DNA of 64,000 bases from Symbiodinium microadriaticum (GCA_001939145.1 LSRX01000519.1:102051-166050); one strand, 5' to 3'; shown: positions 11,901-24,050, numbered from the stretch's first letter. Numbers and translations are program-made. Notes: a model not told the origin generated them from the letters alone.

Positions 11901-13876
11901 CTTCTCCAGCTGTGATCAGGCCAGCGAGAAATTAAAGGCCGAGCTGCAGATAAGAAGACCATCTCCTACATGCCATGCTACGTACCGACGAGAGCTGGTG
12001 GACATGCCCTGACCCACGAGACATGCAGGCAGAGGGCAAGGACATTGCGAAGCCACTCAACTTTGCCTCTTGATTGCCATAGTGCCAGGACAAATCGCAA
12101 GTCGCCACGAGAATTGCCTGTCTGCGGCCTGCGCTCAGAGGTTTTCCATGGTGGCTCTGGATCCGAGAAGCATCACATCACAACTGCGCTCAATGCTGGT
12201 GTGGCGGCCTTAGAAAGTGAATAAGTTGAAAGCGTGCCCAACACGGGGGTTCGTTGAATCAAGTCGCGACTGCACCCTGCTTTATCTGACCCTGTGATGA
12301 AAGCTTCTTGTCTTGTCGTTGGGGTTTCGCATGGGGGAAAGGATCGGCAGAAGGGATGGGAACACATCAAGTTCTAGCTTTAGATCGGCCCAAACTCGTC
12401 CGTTTTGGACGAGGTATCAGAAGCAACAGGGAAGCCGTTCGATCATGCCGACATGTTTGACGAGCAATATCCCGTGCTGCGGTCAAGGTAGTGAAGATGA
12501 ACGTGGACCCGTGGATGCAAACAACGCTCTGGCACCTCCCAGGGATGTAATTGCTGTTGCCCCTATCAATCGGATGTGCCAAGCTTGTCGATCGTTTCTG
12601 CGTTGATGTCTAGTGACTCAGAGCGGTATCCAGTGCCAGCCAACATGTCGTAGTTTGGAGTAGTTTGGAGTGGTTAAACGGCTGGGGCTCTTAAAGAAAG
12701 CTCAGGACACCGACACTCAGTGGGCATACTGGGAAGGTCTGCTGAAGTTCTACAAGGCTTGGCACGTCCCCGGCAGGTGTTTGGAGCTTGTCTCAGCCTC
12801 TTGTTTTCAAGTAGCGTAGTTCGTGGCATAGGTGAGAGACCAGCCTGAGGCGTCCACACATAGTGCTTTTGCATGCGTGCTGTCAGGCCAAAGAGGGCTA
12901 CCTCCAGGGCCAGATCGGCAATCCCGAGGGCGAGGAAGCGAGAAGTCGGCGTCAGGGCCATGATGACGTGTTCCACTTATTCCAAGACCCTCTAAAGTCT
13001 CATCTATGCACAACATGCAACAACATAGTTTGAAACCACCCAAAACAAGCATCACTGTTGGGCTCGCAAGTGCTTCTCACTGAGTACAGCAGAACCGAAG
13101 CGCATGCACATCGCTGTAAGCACTGCATACAAGAACAGGGTGGCAATCCAGCGGCATCACGAGCCCCCGGATCCATGATCTGCTCCTGCTTGACATCTAC
13201 TGTTGGCACCAGATCGGCATTTCAAGTGATGGCCCGTGGGTAGTGGGCGTGATCTGCACGGCGGTGGTGTCAGGACAAGCCGAACAAGAGCTATTACGAC
13301 CCTCGCAAGTGGATCCGCGAGTCCGCAGCCCAGCAAGCCGTTTCGCCTTTCGACTCGAACTTCGTGAGCTTCGGAGGTGCGAAATGACCATGGTCAGCCG
13401 CGTCAAAGAGAGCTGTGCGGATCTGGCGCTCCCTGGTTGCAAGTCATCCCGTCGCCCCACGGGCCCACAGGAAGCTGGAACGGACTTGAGCAAGAATTTA
13501 CGTGCAGTATCATGTTAGCCAAAACCATGATGAAGGGTCGGAAGCTGACAAAGATTCACCCAGGAACGTGAACTGAGCTGGGCACTCGGAACAGTGAGCT
13601 GCAGCTGCATGCTGCTAGCGCAGTCAGAAGGCCGTGTACTGTGGATCCTCCAAGCCTCTCAAGAGCACTTGTGCTCAGGTCAGAGCTGCAGCAGCTGCTC
13701 TTCATCTGAGATCTTTGTCAGCTTTGTCCTATGCACAGTCTGTGAGGTTGTGGACCAGTTGTCACGACTGCTGAACGCCTCCAGCTAGTGCTGTTGAAGT
13801 CGCTTCGATAAGTCCAATTTTAAGCAGCTTCGATAGTTTCGACCAAGAGCTGTACCGCACAAAGGTGCGACGGCAA
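8997..13876 (+). repeat. Tandem duplication, copy 1
   Basis: This segment is repeated at 14889-19802 with an offset of 5894 bp. Homology starts at GAAGCTCACAGGA and ends after GGTGCGACGGCAAA. Between about 9310 and 13310 I find no difference between the copies, introns included, and open frames in all six phases match residue for residue. Differences cluster at the two ends: four small changes before 9310, then a scatter of substitutions and three short indels from 13318 onward, which shift the offset to 5924. Each copy holds a complete class II aldolase gene. Confidence 0.97.
9277..13518 (+). CDS. FBA: Class II fructose-bisphosphate aldolase, multi-exon, copy 1
   Basis: Cleaves fructose-1,6-bisphosphate to DHAP and glyceraldehyde-3-phosphate (zinc-dependent; glycolysis, gluconeogenesis or Calvin cycle). 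About 20 short exons follow the E. coli FbaA order. Approximate exons: 9277-9318 (MSFWDIPGIKAGVV), 9433-9492 (KVTGDVAWALLQHAK), 9565-9616 (HYAIPAFNCTS), 9681-9711, 9773-9860 (VMIQFSEGGSAFLAGKSLP), 9924-9974 (ASILGAVAGAHFARDL), 10624-10653, 10724-10750 (IVHSDHC, metal and catalytic residues), 10823-10864 (AKKLLPWFDGMLEA), 10912-10963 (GEPLFSSHM), 11029-11067 (LDLSEEPDEENIE), 11133-11220 (ends GITGGVEDG), 11293-11349, 11398-11490 (FGNVHGVYKA, metal His), 11799-11855, 12138-12206 (VFHGGSGS, metal His and phosphate loop), 12706-12765 (DTDTQWAYWEGLLKFYKA), 12887-12937, 13274-13327, 13375-13518 with an internal intron possible before the stop. The ATG lies directly before the family N-terminus, so no targeting peptide is seen unless an upstream exon was missed. 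Confidence 0.9.
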
Positions 13877-14888
13877 AGGAGGGTTAGTCTTATTGTTATT
13901 ATTATTACTATTATTTTTTTTTCTACCCTTTTTTTTCGCTCCCCCCCTCTGGTCCTCTGGTCCTTGGGTCCTCTGATCCTCTGATCTTCTGGTCCTCTGG
14001 TCCTCTGGTCTTTCGGTCCTTTGGTCCTCTGGTCCCGGGGCTCCATCGTGACTCTGGTGTCCTCATGTGTCCTCAACCATCCCATATAAACTGCCCAGTA
14101 GTTTGGATACAGACACACTCGGGCCTAGGGCATCAGTTGGAAGTCGTTTAGATCACATCCATCGCATATAATTACATACCTGCATTCATGCATGCTTACA
14201 TACACATGCTGATGATGAAGATGAAGATGCACATGAAGGTGAAGATGACAATGACGGCGGTGAGGACGGTGGTAGTGAGATAATGCTGTCTTAAGCTAAT
14301 CCGAGGCTTTGTGAAACCCCTCCATTCACCATGCGAGCGGTGTCTTTGCAAACGGGGGGGCTGCTGCGCCCCCCAAGCCCCCTTGACAGCATATGAGTTT
14401 TTTGAAACCAACCATGCGAGAATTGTGTTTGCAAATGCGGGGGAGCTGCGCGCCCCCGCCCCCCTGGCCGTGGTGAGCCGTGTGCAAGCTTGCTCAACAA
14501 CCTCTGAGTCGTTTTTGAAACCCGCCATGCATAATATGAGTCTTTGAAACCCCGCCATTCACGATGCGAGCAGTATGTTTGCAAACAGGGGGGGCTGAAG
14601 GGGGGCTGACCCTTAAAAGCCACCCTTTCAAACCCTCGAACGCAAAGCCAAAAGCCCTGGCAAACCCGGTGAAACTCTTCAAAACATTCCAAAATCGTTG
14701 AAAACCCTCTCAAACCCTCTAAAAGCGCACCCTAAAACATTCTAAAATCGTCGCATAGCTCTCTCAAACCATCAGGAAGCCTCTTAACACCCCCGAAAAC
14801 CCGTTTAACGCCCTTGAAAAGCCTTTAAAACCCTCAAGCAGGGCAGATCCGCACCAAAAAAAGTGGAAGAAAACACATCTCCACTCAT
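13877..14888. repeat. Repeat-rich spacer between the two aldolase copies
   Basis: Contents in order: T-rich tract (13890-13940); an 8-bp repeat (TGGTCCTC)n of about 11 copies at 13951-14039; a GAT/GAA-rich tract at 14208-14275; three diverged units at 14311-14602, each reading GAAACCC..CCAT..ATGCGAG..GTTTGCAAA followed by a G run and CTG; and an A/C-rich tract of CTCAAAACCC-like words at 14625-14840. No gene. Replacing the downstream flank of copy 1 and the upstream flank of copy 2, it looks like sequence inserted at, or generated by, the duplication junction. Confidence 0.85.
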
Positions 14889-17800
14889 TCGAAGCTCACA
14901 GGACTGGACATCGTCACGAGCCGCGATTCGGTCATTGAGCAGGTTTTGCGAACAAGTCATGATTCGTGTGTACACCTCGCAGCCATTCTCGCCAAGCTTT
15001 GGAGTTCCGTACTTCTGGCGACGCTGCGATACGCCCCACCCCCAGCGAGATGTTAGCTACATAATCAAACGCCACCGACATGATGTTATCCGGACTGGGG
15101 AGATAGGCCAGTTACACGGTCCCCCTAACAGCCGGCTGTAGCCCCGATCAGCCCGTGGCACTCCAAGGCAATGTCGTTCTGGGACATTCCAGGCATCAAA
15201 GCCGGCGTGGTCTTGGCCTCGCCAGTCCGTAGCCTTTTGGCCTTGCGTGTGGCTTGAAAGCCGTCCTGTTTACATGGGGTCGCTTAGCAACTTAGTGCCA
15301 CATGTGCACAGCTAACCGTTGCTGAGATTTCGTCGTCCAAGGTCACCGGCGATGTTGCATGGGCGCTGCTTCAACATGCAAAGGCCACGTTGTTAAAGTA
15401 GGTGATTCACAGTCACTTGGCCTGCTGGCAAAATGCTGACTCGTGCCTGCACGGGCATCGCAAATCGCGAGGAGCACCACTATGCCATCCCCGCCTTCAA
15501 CTGCACAAGCCTGGACCATACCGCCGTAAGCCGTGCCAGCAAAGTCGTGAGGGTCGTGGATGAGCTAAGGCACTAGCACCATCAATTCTGTCCTTGAAGC
15601 CGGGGCGAGCCTCAACAGGCTCAGAACCCACGCGCGCCTATGTCTTTCAGACAAAGAGCAGACGAGTGCCAGGCCGGTCATGATCCAATTCTCGGAGGGT
15701 GGTTCTGCTTTCTTGGCGGGCAAATCCCTGCCCAACGAGAAGGGCAAGCTGCAGGTCTTGCCATGCAAAGTATCTACGTTTCGTGCAGTCCTTGGGATTA
15801 TGCAGCTGAGTGCATGCAAGGCGTCCATTCTTGGTGCTGTTGCTGGCGCACATTTCGCCAGAGACCTCAGAATGTCAAGCTGCTCTGATGTAGACTGTAA
15901 TTGAACAGGGCATCTTCGAGAAGCCAATTCTCCTGGGTTCATGCCTCATGCCTCATGTGATGCTGCTTCACCACCAGGTTTCAACCACAGGGTTCAAGGA
16001 CTGGGGGCACTAAATGTGCTGCGCACACGCCGGATGAGCCATTGCGATTACTTAGTCTGGCTGTGCTTAGTTTGCATGCGGTGTTGCTTGGAGTCGTTGT
16101 TGCACTTCGATTTGCGTTCGTTTTTCCCATCTTTGTTTTTTTCCGATACTGCTTGTTTCCTTTGATTCCCAGTTGTAGCTCGTGGACAGTGTCACGAGCT
16201 CAGCAGAGCAGTGACATGATTGGGAGTGCTGTCGAGGGCGGTTTCGTTTGCCAAGCGGTCTGTGGTCTGTGTCATGCTGGGACAGGGACGTGGCCACGGC
16301 ATAAAGAGAACCTAGTTAAATCCGGTGGGGTAGGGCAGCAGACCCATATCAACCTTTCTCACGATGCGCGATGTTCTTTCATCGCGATTCCGACCGAGTT
16401 TTCTGTAAGGCTGCATGCCTTACAGGGGGTCGGACATCAGGTTTCGAGTAGCTGAGTAGCTGCAGGCAGAGGCATACACACCGTGCGCGAGATATCATGA
16501 GACTTCTCAAGGCGCGTGCTGTCGCTCCAGCTTACGGCGTCCCGGTGTCCCGGCCTCGGTTCATGATCGGTTGTTGATGTGGGAAAGCATCCCAGTGCGG
16601 AACTCTTGGTGCTTGAGAGGATTGTTCATTCCGACCACTGTGTGCAAGCCTCAGTGATCCTGAGCTCGTCCGTCATTGCAGGAGACTCCTATCATCTCCT
16701 ATCCTTGTCTGGCGAGGCGAAGAAGCTTCTTCCGTGGTTCGACGGTATGCTGGAGGCAGTATCTTCCAGCCCAAAGCTTGAAGCTGCTGGCACCCCCGGA
16801 GAGGCCGACGAGGCCTTCTTCAAGGCTCACGGAGAACCCCTGTTCTCATCGCACATGCAAGCTCCCCAGGAGCATGGAGTTCGGGTAGCGCACGCTGCAC
16901 GGTGGGAAAATCTACACCGAGGTTGGATCTTTCAGAGGAGCCTGACGAAGAGAACATCGAGCCGGATCCCATAGCCTCTGATGCAGGCCAGTACAGCCCG
17001 GTGCAACCTTGCATGGCCTGCCAAGGATCTGCAAGAAATACCTGACACGCATGGCTCCTATGAAGATCATCCTGGAGATGGAAATTGGAATTACAGGTGG
17101 TGTGGAAGACGGGGCTACTTGGACATTGGGATTCCGCAGTCCTCTTCGTAGAGCCATCCTCTTGCTTCATCTGTGCTGTGGCCCAGGTGGACAACACTGG
17201 AGCCGCAAAGGAGAAGCTATACTCCACCCCCGAGGAGTGGGTTGAAACCCCGGCATTCTCGTGATGCAGTTGCTCGGAAGCTGTCCCGCAGGATGTGTGG
17301 GCAGTCTATGCAGGTCTGAATCCTATCTCGCCCATGTTCACGATTGCAGCCGCTTTTGGCAACGTCCATGGAGTCTACAAGGCAAGGGACCTTGGGAGAC
17401 TGGGCCCCAGATTCTAGGAAGCTCGCCTCGGAGGTTGACCAACCCTTTCTATGTATCGAAGCATGTGTTGGTGCTTTCCCTTCACAGGGAGGTGAGTTCT
17501 TCATTTTCTGAGGGCTTCCGAGGCCTCGAAGCCAACCGTGGATCAGGAATCAATCGCAGCTTCACCAAGCCTCGAGCCAGGAAAAGTGTGAATAGAATGA
17601 ATAGACGAGTTGGAGTGGATTCGGTCCCTGGATTTGAAATTCAGGCGAACGCATCGGATGTACGCAGGCCTCAGACATTGGTTTCGTTGCAGGCCGGCAA
17701 TGTGGTCTTGAAGCCAGAACTGCTGGCTGACTGCCAGAAGTATGTCCAGCGCTGAGACTCCGTCCACGCTGCGAGCTGCTGCAGTGCTTATGCCCTTCTC

Positions 17801-19802
17801 CAGCTGTGATCAGGCCAGCGAGAAATTAAAGGCCGAGCTGCAGATAAGAAGACCATCTCCTACATGCCATGCTACGTACCGACGAGAGCTGGTGGACATG
17901 CCCTGACCCACGAGACATGCAGGCAGAGGGCAAGGACATTGCGAAGCCACTCAACTTTGCCTCTTGATTGCCATAGTGCCAGGACAAATCGCAAGTCGCC
18001 ACGAGAATTGCCTGTCTGCGGCCTGCGCTCAGAGGTTTTCCATGGTGGCTCTGGATCCGAGAAGCATCACATCACAACTGCGCTCAATGCTGGTGTGGCG
18101 GCCTTAGAAAGTGAATAAGTTGAAAGCGTGCCCAACACGGGGGTTCGTTGAATCAAGTCGCGACTGCACCCTGCTTTATCTGACCCTGTGATGAAAGCTT
18201 CTTGTCTTGTCGTTGGGGTTTCGCATGGGGGAAAGGATCGGCAGAAGGGATGGGAACACATCAAGTTCTAGCTTTAGATCGGCCCAAACTCGTCCGTTTT
18301 GGACGAGGTATCAGAAGCAACAGGGAAGCCGTTCGATCATGCCGACATGTTTGACGAGCAATATCCCGTGCTGCGGTCAAGGTAGTGAAGATGAACGTGG
18401 ACCCGTGGATGCAAACAACGCTCTGGCACCTCCCAGGGATGTAATTGCTGTTGCCCCTATCAATCGGATGTGCCAAGCTTGTCGATCGTTTCTGCGTTGA
18501 TGTCTAGTGACTCAGAGCGGTATCCAGTGCCAGCCAACATGTCGTAGTTTGGAGTAGTTTGGAGTGGTTAAACGGCTGGGGCTCTTAAAGAAAGCTCAGG
18601 ACACCGACACTCAGTGGGCATACTGGGAAGGTCTGCTGAAGTTCTACAAGGCTTGGCACGTCCCCGGCAGGTGTTTGGAGCTTGTCTCAGCCTCTTGTTT
18701 TCAAGTAGCGTAGTTCGTGGCATAGGTGAGAGACCAGCCTGAGGCGTCCACACATAGTGCTTTTGCATGCGTGCTGTCAGGCCAAAGAGGGCTACCTCCA
18801 GGGCCAGATCGGCAATCCCGAGGGCGAGGAAGCGAGAAGTCGGCGTCAGGGCCATGATGACGTGTTCCACTTATTCCAAGACCCTCTAAAGTCTCATCTA
18901 TGCACAACATGCAACAACATAGTTTGAAACCACCCAAAACAAGCATCACTGTTGGGCTCGCAAGTGCTTCTCACTGAGTACAGCAGAACCGAAGCGCATG
19001 CACATCGCTGTAAGCACTGCATACAAGAACAGGGTGGCAATCCAGCGGCATCACGAGCCCCCGGATCCATGATCTGCTCCTGCTTGACATCTACTGTTGG
19101 CACCAGATCGGCATTTCAAGTGATGGCCCGTGGGTAGTGGGCGTGATCTGCACGGCGGTGGTGTCAGGACAAGCCGAACAAGAGCTATTACGACCCTCGC
19201 AAGTGGATCCGTGAGTCCGCAGCCCAGCAAGCCGTTTCGCCTTTCGACCCGAACTTTGTGAGCTTTGGAGGTGCGAAATGACCATGGTCAGCCGCGTCAA
19301 AGAGAGCTGTGCTGATCTGGCGCTCCCTGGTTGCAAGTCATCCCGTCGCCCAACGGGCCCACAGGAAGCTGGAACGGACTTGAGCAAGAATTTACGTGCA
19401 GTATCATGTTAGCCAAAACCATGATGAAGGGTCTGAAGCTGACAAAGATTCACCCAGGAACGTGAACTGAGCTGGGCACTCGGAACAGTGAGCTGCAGCT
19501 GCATGCTGCTAGCGCAGTCAGAAGGCTAAGGCCGTGTACTGTGAATCCTCCAAGCCTCTCAAGAGCACTTGTGCTCAGGTCAGAGCTGCAGCAGCTGCTC
19601 TTCATCTGAGATCTTTGTCAGCTTTATCAGATGCACAGTCCGTGAGGTTGTGGACCAGTTGTGGAGTGATGACGATTCGAACGCGACTGCTGAACGCCTC
19701 CAGCTACTGCTGTTGAAGTCGCTTCGACATGACAAGTCCAATTTTAAGCAGCTTCAATAGTTTCGACCGCGAGCTGTACCGCACAAAGGTGCGACGGCAA
19801 AA
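14889..19802 (+). repeat. Tandem duplication, copy 2
   Basis: Second copy of the unit at 8997-13876. Small insertions relative to copy 1 are an extra CTAAGG near 19526, about 19 bp near 19663-19682 (GGAGTGATGACGATTCGAAC region) and 5 bp near 19727. The sequence beyond 19802 (AACAGCCCCTG...) differs completely from the sequence after copy 1. Confidence 0.97.
15171..19412 (+). CDS. FBA: Class II fructose-bisphosphate aldolase, multi-exon, copy 2
   Basis: Same gene as copy 1, shifted by 5894 bp: ATG at 15171, stop TAG at 19410-19412, with all exons and the metal and catalytic motifs (IVHSDHC, GNVHGVY, FHGGSGS) present. Within the predicted exons I find three differences from copy 1, all synonymous: AAG to AAA (15200), CGC to CGT (19212) and GCG to GCT (19313). 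Both copies therefore encode the same predicted protein. Tandem near-identical gene copies are common in dinoflagellates for highly expressed genes. Copy 2 seems as intact as copy 1. Confidence 0.9.
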
Positions 19803-21170
19803 CAGCCCCTGTGGTATCCTGTGCTGGTGGTTGCTTCTCTGCTGTTCCTTGGAGAGCAGCTTCAGAGACCCTCGATCCCGGCAGAGGACTTCTCCATCCG
19901 GTGGCGAAGCCCGGGCGGCACTGACACTGCGTCCCGGACCTGGCTGGAAGGGCGTTCAGTCGGCTGTAGCAAGTCAGCAAAGATCGTTGAGAGGTGCCGC
20001 AAACTGGCTCGCTCGGCAAACAGGGCTTTGGACGTACCTTGGACCCTGGGAACGAGCTCCCAGCTTGGAACATGGCGACACATGCTCTCCCAGATCAAGA
20101 GCACTTCTGGAGATGAGGTGGCGCTTTTGACGGCTGCTGCAGGCCTTCATTGTGCTTGGCGCTCGAAAAAGAGCTCGAGGGAGCTCGAGCTGAGCCTTCA
20201 GACTGATTTCTGCCGAGGCTCCAATCGGTGCGGTCAGTTGTGGCTCGCTTTTGACCTGCCGTCTGCCGTCTGCCTCGAGCGATTGCAACGTCACGACAGG
20301 TGAAAGCAATGGGTTTCAAGCGAGATGTTTTCGGTGCACTTGCTGGCGGAGATCCTTTGCCGAGTGCTCAGGAGCTTCACAACAGGGCTCAATGACCACC
20401 CGCCCAGAAAGGCTGTTCTCTGATGCCTCGCTTCGCACTGCAGGCTTTCCCACGTGGCCAGCTCTGCCTCAACGATGCTCGCGCTGTCAACGGCTGGGCT
20501 GGCAAGTCGCTGCCTCGGGGCAGTGCCTCGGAGCAGGGCCGTCTTAGGCTGACGATCCTTTCAGGCATCGGAACAGCATCCGGGCGCCCTTCCTCGCGCG
20601 GCAGCACCGCAGACGATCCGAATGCTTTGTGGAAGTGCGGTCCTCACCGAATCGGCGATCAAGGGAGGGGTTCCCACTTAGATGCTTGGCAAGGCTGGTC
20701 CGGCGACTGCAGTATCGAGCTCGCCCGCCCTGTGCTTTGGAGGACCTGCCGGCAAGTCTGGCAAGGTAGACACGAGTTTGCCCTTCGCGGGTTGCTGCAG
20801 GATCTGAAGCGGGTGAGAATGCTGTCGAGCCGGCAAGCTTGAGCATCGAGCATAGTGGCATAGTGCAAGCCCAATTGGCACTCACAAAAATCTCCAGTGT
20901 TCGGCGCGGGCACTCGTCCTTTCTCAATCCTAGTTTCTGGCACGTTACACAGGCTGATCATCCCTGTGCACGTGCGTAAAAAGGGCTGCTAAGCCAAGAA
21001 CCACTGAACAAGATCCTCTTCGATGTGCATTATTTGATCCACACCGCAGCTATGCCAAAGTTGAGCCTTGGGATACCTCGCCCGAGATTTCGGCCTTGAT
21101 GAGTAACACCGAAACAGTATGTGCCCGGTATCAGATACACCGTGGATGACTGCCGGCACAGGATGTGTGA
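19803..21170. other. Unassigned sequence downstream of the duplication
   Basis: A 160-codon plus frame at 19821-20303 begins with a hydrophobic stretch (MLVVASLLFLGEQL) that could pass for a signal peptide, but overlapping frames on both strands are equally open and I recognise no domain. The frame at 20423-20842 is similar in quality. GC is higher than in the neighbouring intron-rich DNA. A (GA)n run at 21171-21185 leads into the spliced-leader relic. Confidence 0.4.
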
Positions 21171-21191
21171 CAGAGAGAGAGAGAGTTTTGC

Positions 21192-21212
21192 CCGTAGCCA
21201 TTTTGGCTCAAG
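21192..21212 (+). other. Dinoflagellate spliced-leader exon relic
   Basis: The 21 bases match the conserved dinoflagellate spliced leader after its variable first base; the core is GTAGCCATTTTGGCTCAAG. The base before the match is C where the leader has A, G or T. In dinoflagellates this leader is added to mRNA 5' ends by trans-splicing, so a genomic copy directly ahead of a coding region marks a cDNA that was reverse-transcribed and reinserted. Here it sits immediately upstream of the LINE-like coding remnant. There is no sign of the rest of an SL RNA gene after it, so this is not a leader RNA gene. Confidence 0.93.
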
Positions 21213-24050
21213 GCCGTGAGTGGTTCAAGAGACCGAGGAGGCTCTGCCTTTTCTCTTCTCCCCTCTTTCCTGCCTTGCTTGCCAAATCGGTCTCAAAACC
21301 CGGAGTGCTTGCCCTTTCTCTGCCAAGCCGCTCTCTCCGTCGCGATTGCTGACCATCGCGGAGGGCTTGTTTGCGCTGCTCCCCAAGAGGGTCCGGACGG
21401 GGGGGATCGTAAAGAGTGGTCCACGACACTATCTCTCGACAAAGCGTGCGGGGGAGTTCGTCATCTGCTACCTCAAGAATAAGACGGGCCGCTACATAGC
21501 CATCGAGCATTATCTTCAGTCTGGCAGTCTAACCAGATCGCAAGCCATGCCCTTGAATGGAAGTGGGAGTGGAAGCAGCGATCCCAATAGTGGGGGAATG
21601 AATGTGGATCAAGGAAACCAGCAGCAACGCAAACGACCGGCGCGGGAGGCCGATCCCGCCGTAACTTGCGCGGCCATCCAAGAGACTGGCCGCACCGAGC
21701 TTGTAGGCGCAGTCGGGGGGATGAAAGGGGACATCCGTTCGTGCACGGGGAGGGGGGACACCAGGCCTCGCTCCCATTGCAGCTGTGTGAGATCCCCAGC
21801 CAACGTCCTCGCAACCCAGCCATGGAGCCTCGAAGACTGGACTACATACTGTCACGCGGCCCAAACAACACAGGGGGGGAAAGTGGTGGCTTGCAGAAAC
21901 AGAGCCCCGTCTGACCATGACGCAATCAGCGTGACCTTTCACATTGGGGGACAAGGACACAAAGCCAACATGGGGACCAAATGTCCTCCACCCCGCACGC
22001 GTGGAGCGCCAGCTCTCGGCCCAGCCGTCCGCAGCACAAGAACCGCACAAAAGCATCAGCGAGGTTGCCAGGGCCATTTCCAAGCCAGGGAGAGCAGTGG
22101 AAGAGTACTGCGAAAGCAAGAAGTTCAAACAAGCAGGCCTGGAAACATATCAAGAAGGCAAAGGAGAAAGCACATCGGGCACGGCGGCAGCATCGCAACT
22201 CAATTGGGGGGTCCTTCCGCAGCCTGCATAAACACAGCAAGGCCGGCTGGCAGGCCCCTAACAGACCCCACAGATTGGGAACAGCAGCTGTCCAAGCATT
22301 TTCGGGTGATTTTCAACACATTCCCGCAGCAACAAGAGGGATCACATCCGGCTCGCTCTGCAGCGCCTTTGCAAGCGAGTACCAGGGAGACCATTCCCAC
22401 CAGACGAAGTGCAACTGGCAGTGGGGACATGGGCGTGCAGCAAAAGTTGAGAACCAGAGCGAATTCCCATGACGCAGTACAAGCAATGCTGCAGTACCCA
22501 CAATGGTCCCAGATTGTTCTGCACGAACTAGACGACATGCTTTACAAAGGGGCCATACACACAGGAGTTGGAAGGGTACTTACTGTTCTCCTCCCAAAGA
22601 TCGCTGAGCTTCGGGGGTTGGGGAGATTGGCGTCCAATTGCCCTTAGCTCCACGCTCCTCAAGCTGCTGGCGCAACTCCTGCTGGGACGAGCCGGGGAAC
22701 AAATCCAACAAGGGGGGGCTACCATGGCCGCGAGCGAGCGGGTCGCCAGAGTTAGAACTCATGGTCCTGGCCATCCTCAAAAGGGTAGTCCGCGTGGCGA
22801 AGGACTGGGGGGCCCCAACCTGCGTTCTCAAACTCGACATCAAAAAAGCCTTCGACTCAGTAAGCCAAGTCAGCACAACAACATTGATCGCAGACAAAGC
22901 AGGGGGACTCAAACCAGGAGATCCCACGGGACAACCATGGGAAGCCTGTCGACAGCCCTACTATAGGCAAGAAACAGACACATCGCAGTGGGGGATGAAG
23001 TTACAGAAAGCTTGCAGAGCAATGGTCCGACAGGAATCACCTGATTCGCCAGTGGTCTTTGCAGCTCTAAGAGCCTAAACTTGGGCCTAAACCTCCTCGA
23101 AGATGCCTTGTCCAAGCACAAACACAATTTGGGAGAAGAAAGAGCCTCCCCCCCGTCCTGAACAAGGAAGTGCCTGCATGGACGACACCTACCTGTGGTC
23201 ACACGACCATAAACACCTGCAGGCCGCACTCAGCGAACTGGCAAACACGGGCTTACCTTCAACCCCGAGAAAACGGCAATCACCTACAGCCACAACACAG
23301 GGGGGCATAGGGGGATGCAGGGCCACATGTCTCCTTTCGGTGCACCCATCACCGTCCTGGGTTCCCCACTCAGCAATACTTGCCCTGGTGGCCGAGACGC
23401 AGAGGAGGGGCGAGCAGTGTTCAGACGACATAAACATGTCCTCTGCGCAAGCACAGACCTCAAGCGTAAGATGATTGCGTGCAAAACATTTGTGCGGAAC
23501 TCAGCTCTGTTCCGGCAGAGACGTGGCCAAGGAAGTCATCCTCAAGCAGGCTAATAACATGAAATTGGACCACCTACGGCAGATGCTCGCATGAACATCC
23601 GACCAGGACTCCTGGGCCGACTGGCATAAACGCAGCATGAGACACGCAAGACTCCAACTCCAGGTTTCCCATGCTCGAGCTTTCTGGCTTCTGGAAAGCT
23701 TCCCGAGGCAGAGGGGCGGGAAGGCAGGGAGGGTTAATAATGTGGCACGTCACGTCACTGCCACAGCTGGCAAGAGCGCTCGACCCTGGTTGTGCTCCGA
23801 CTGTCGCGCCGTTCCCTGTGCAACACGTCCTTCGTGTACCGCCGGAACACAGACTGCACCCACAAGAAGTTCAATCCCAGATTCATCCAATACTGATGTT
23901 CCTCTATGTGAAAAATGTTGTGACAGGAAGCGGCTTTGGCAAGGCTTTCCAACCTCACAGCTGCCAAGAACAAGGCAATCAACATCGCCACTTCAAAACC
24001 AGCCACATCCTGCCTTCGAACAAACCCCTGTGCGCAGTGGTTCGCTTCTT
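21213..24050 (+). mobile_element. Frameshifted LINE-like non-LTR retrotransposon
   Basis: Plus-strand remnants of one element in family order. Endonuclease: RLDYIL at about 21833 and SDHDAI at about 21910, in different frames. Reverse transcriptase: WRPIALSSTLLKLLAQ (22628-22675), motif A LDIKKAFDSV (22833-22862), motif B-like QESPDSPVVFA (about 23032-23064), catalytic motif C MDDTYLWS (23178-23201). A possible C-terminal Cys motif, WLCSDC, lies near 23791. The parts occupy all three frames (endonuclease frames 2 and 1, RT start frame 2, motifs A-C frame 0) with a stop between motifs B and C, so the element cannot make a full protein. No poly-A tail or target duplication found; the 3' end may be lost at the N pair at 24161. 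Confidence 0.88.

Noticed and set aside
21192..21212. Spliced-leader RNA gene
   Set aside because: The leader is followed by GCCGTGAG and then LINE coding sequence rather than by a GT donor and an Sm-site-bearing intron; it is a relic in a cDNA copy.
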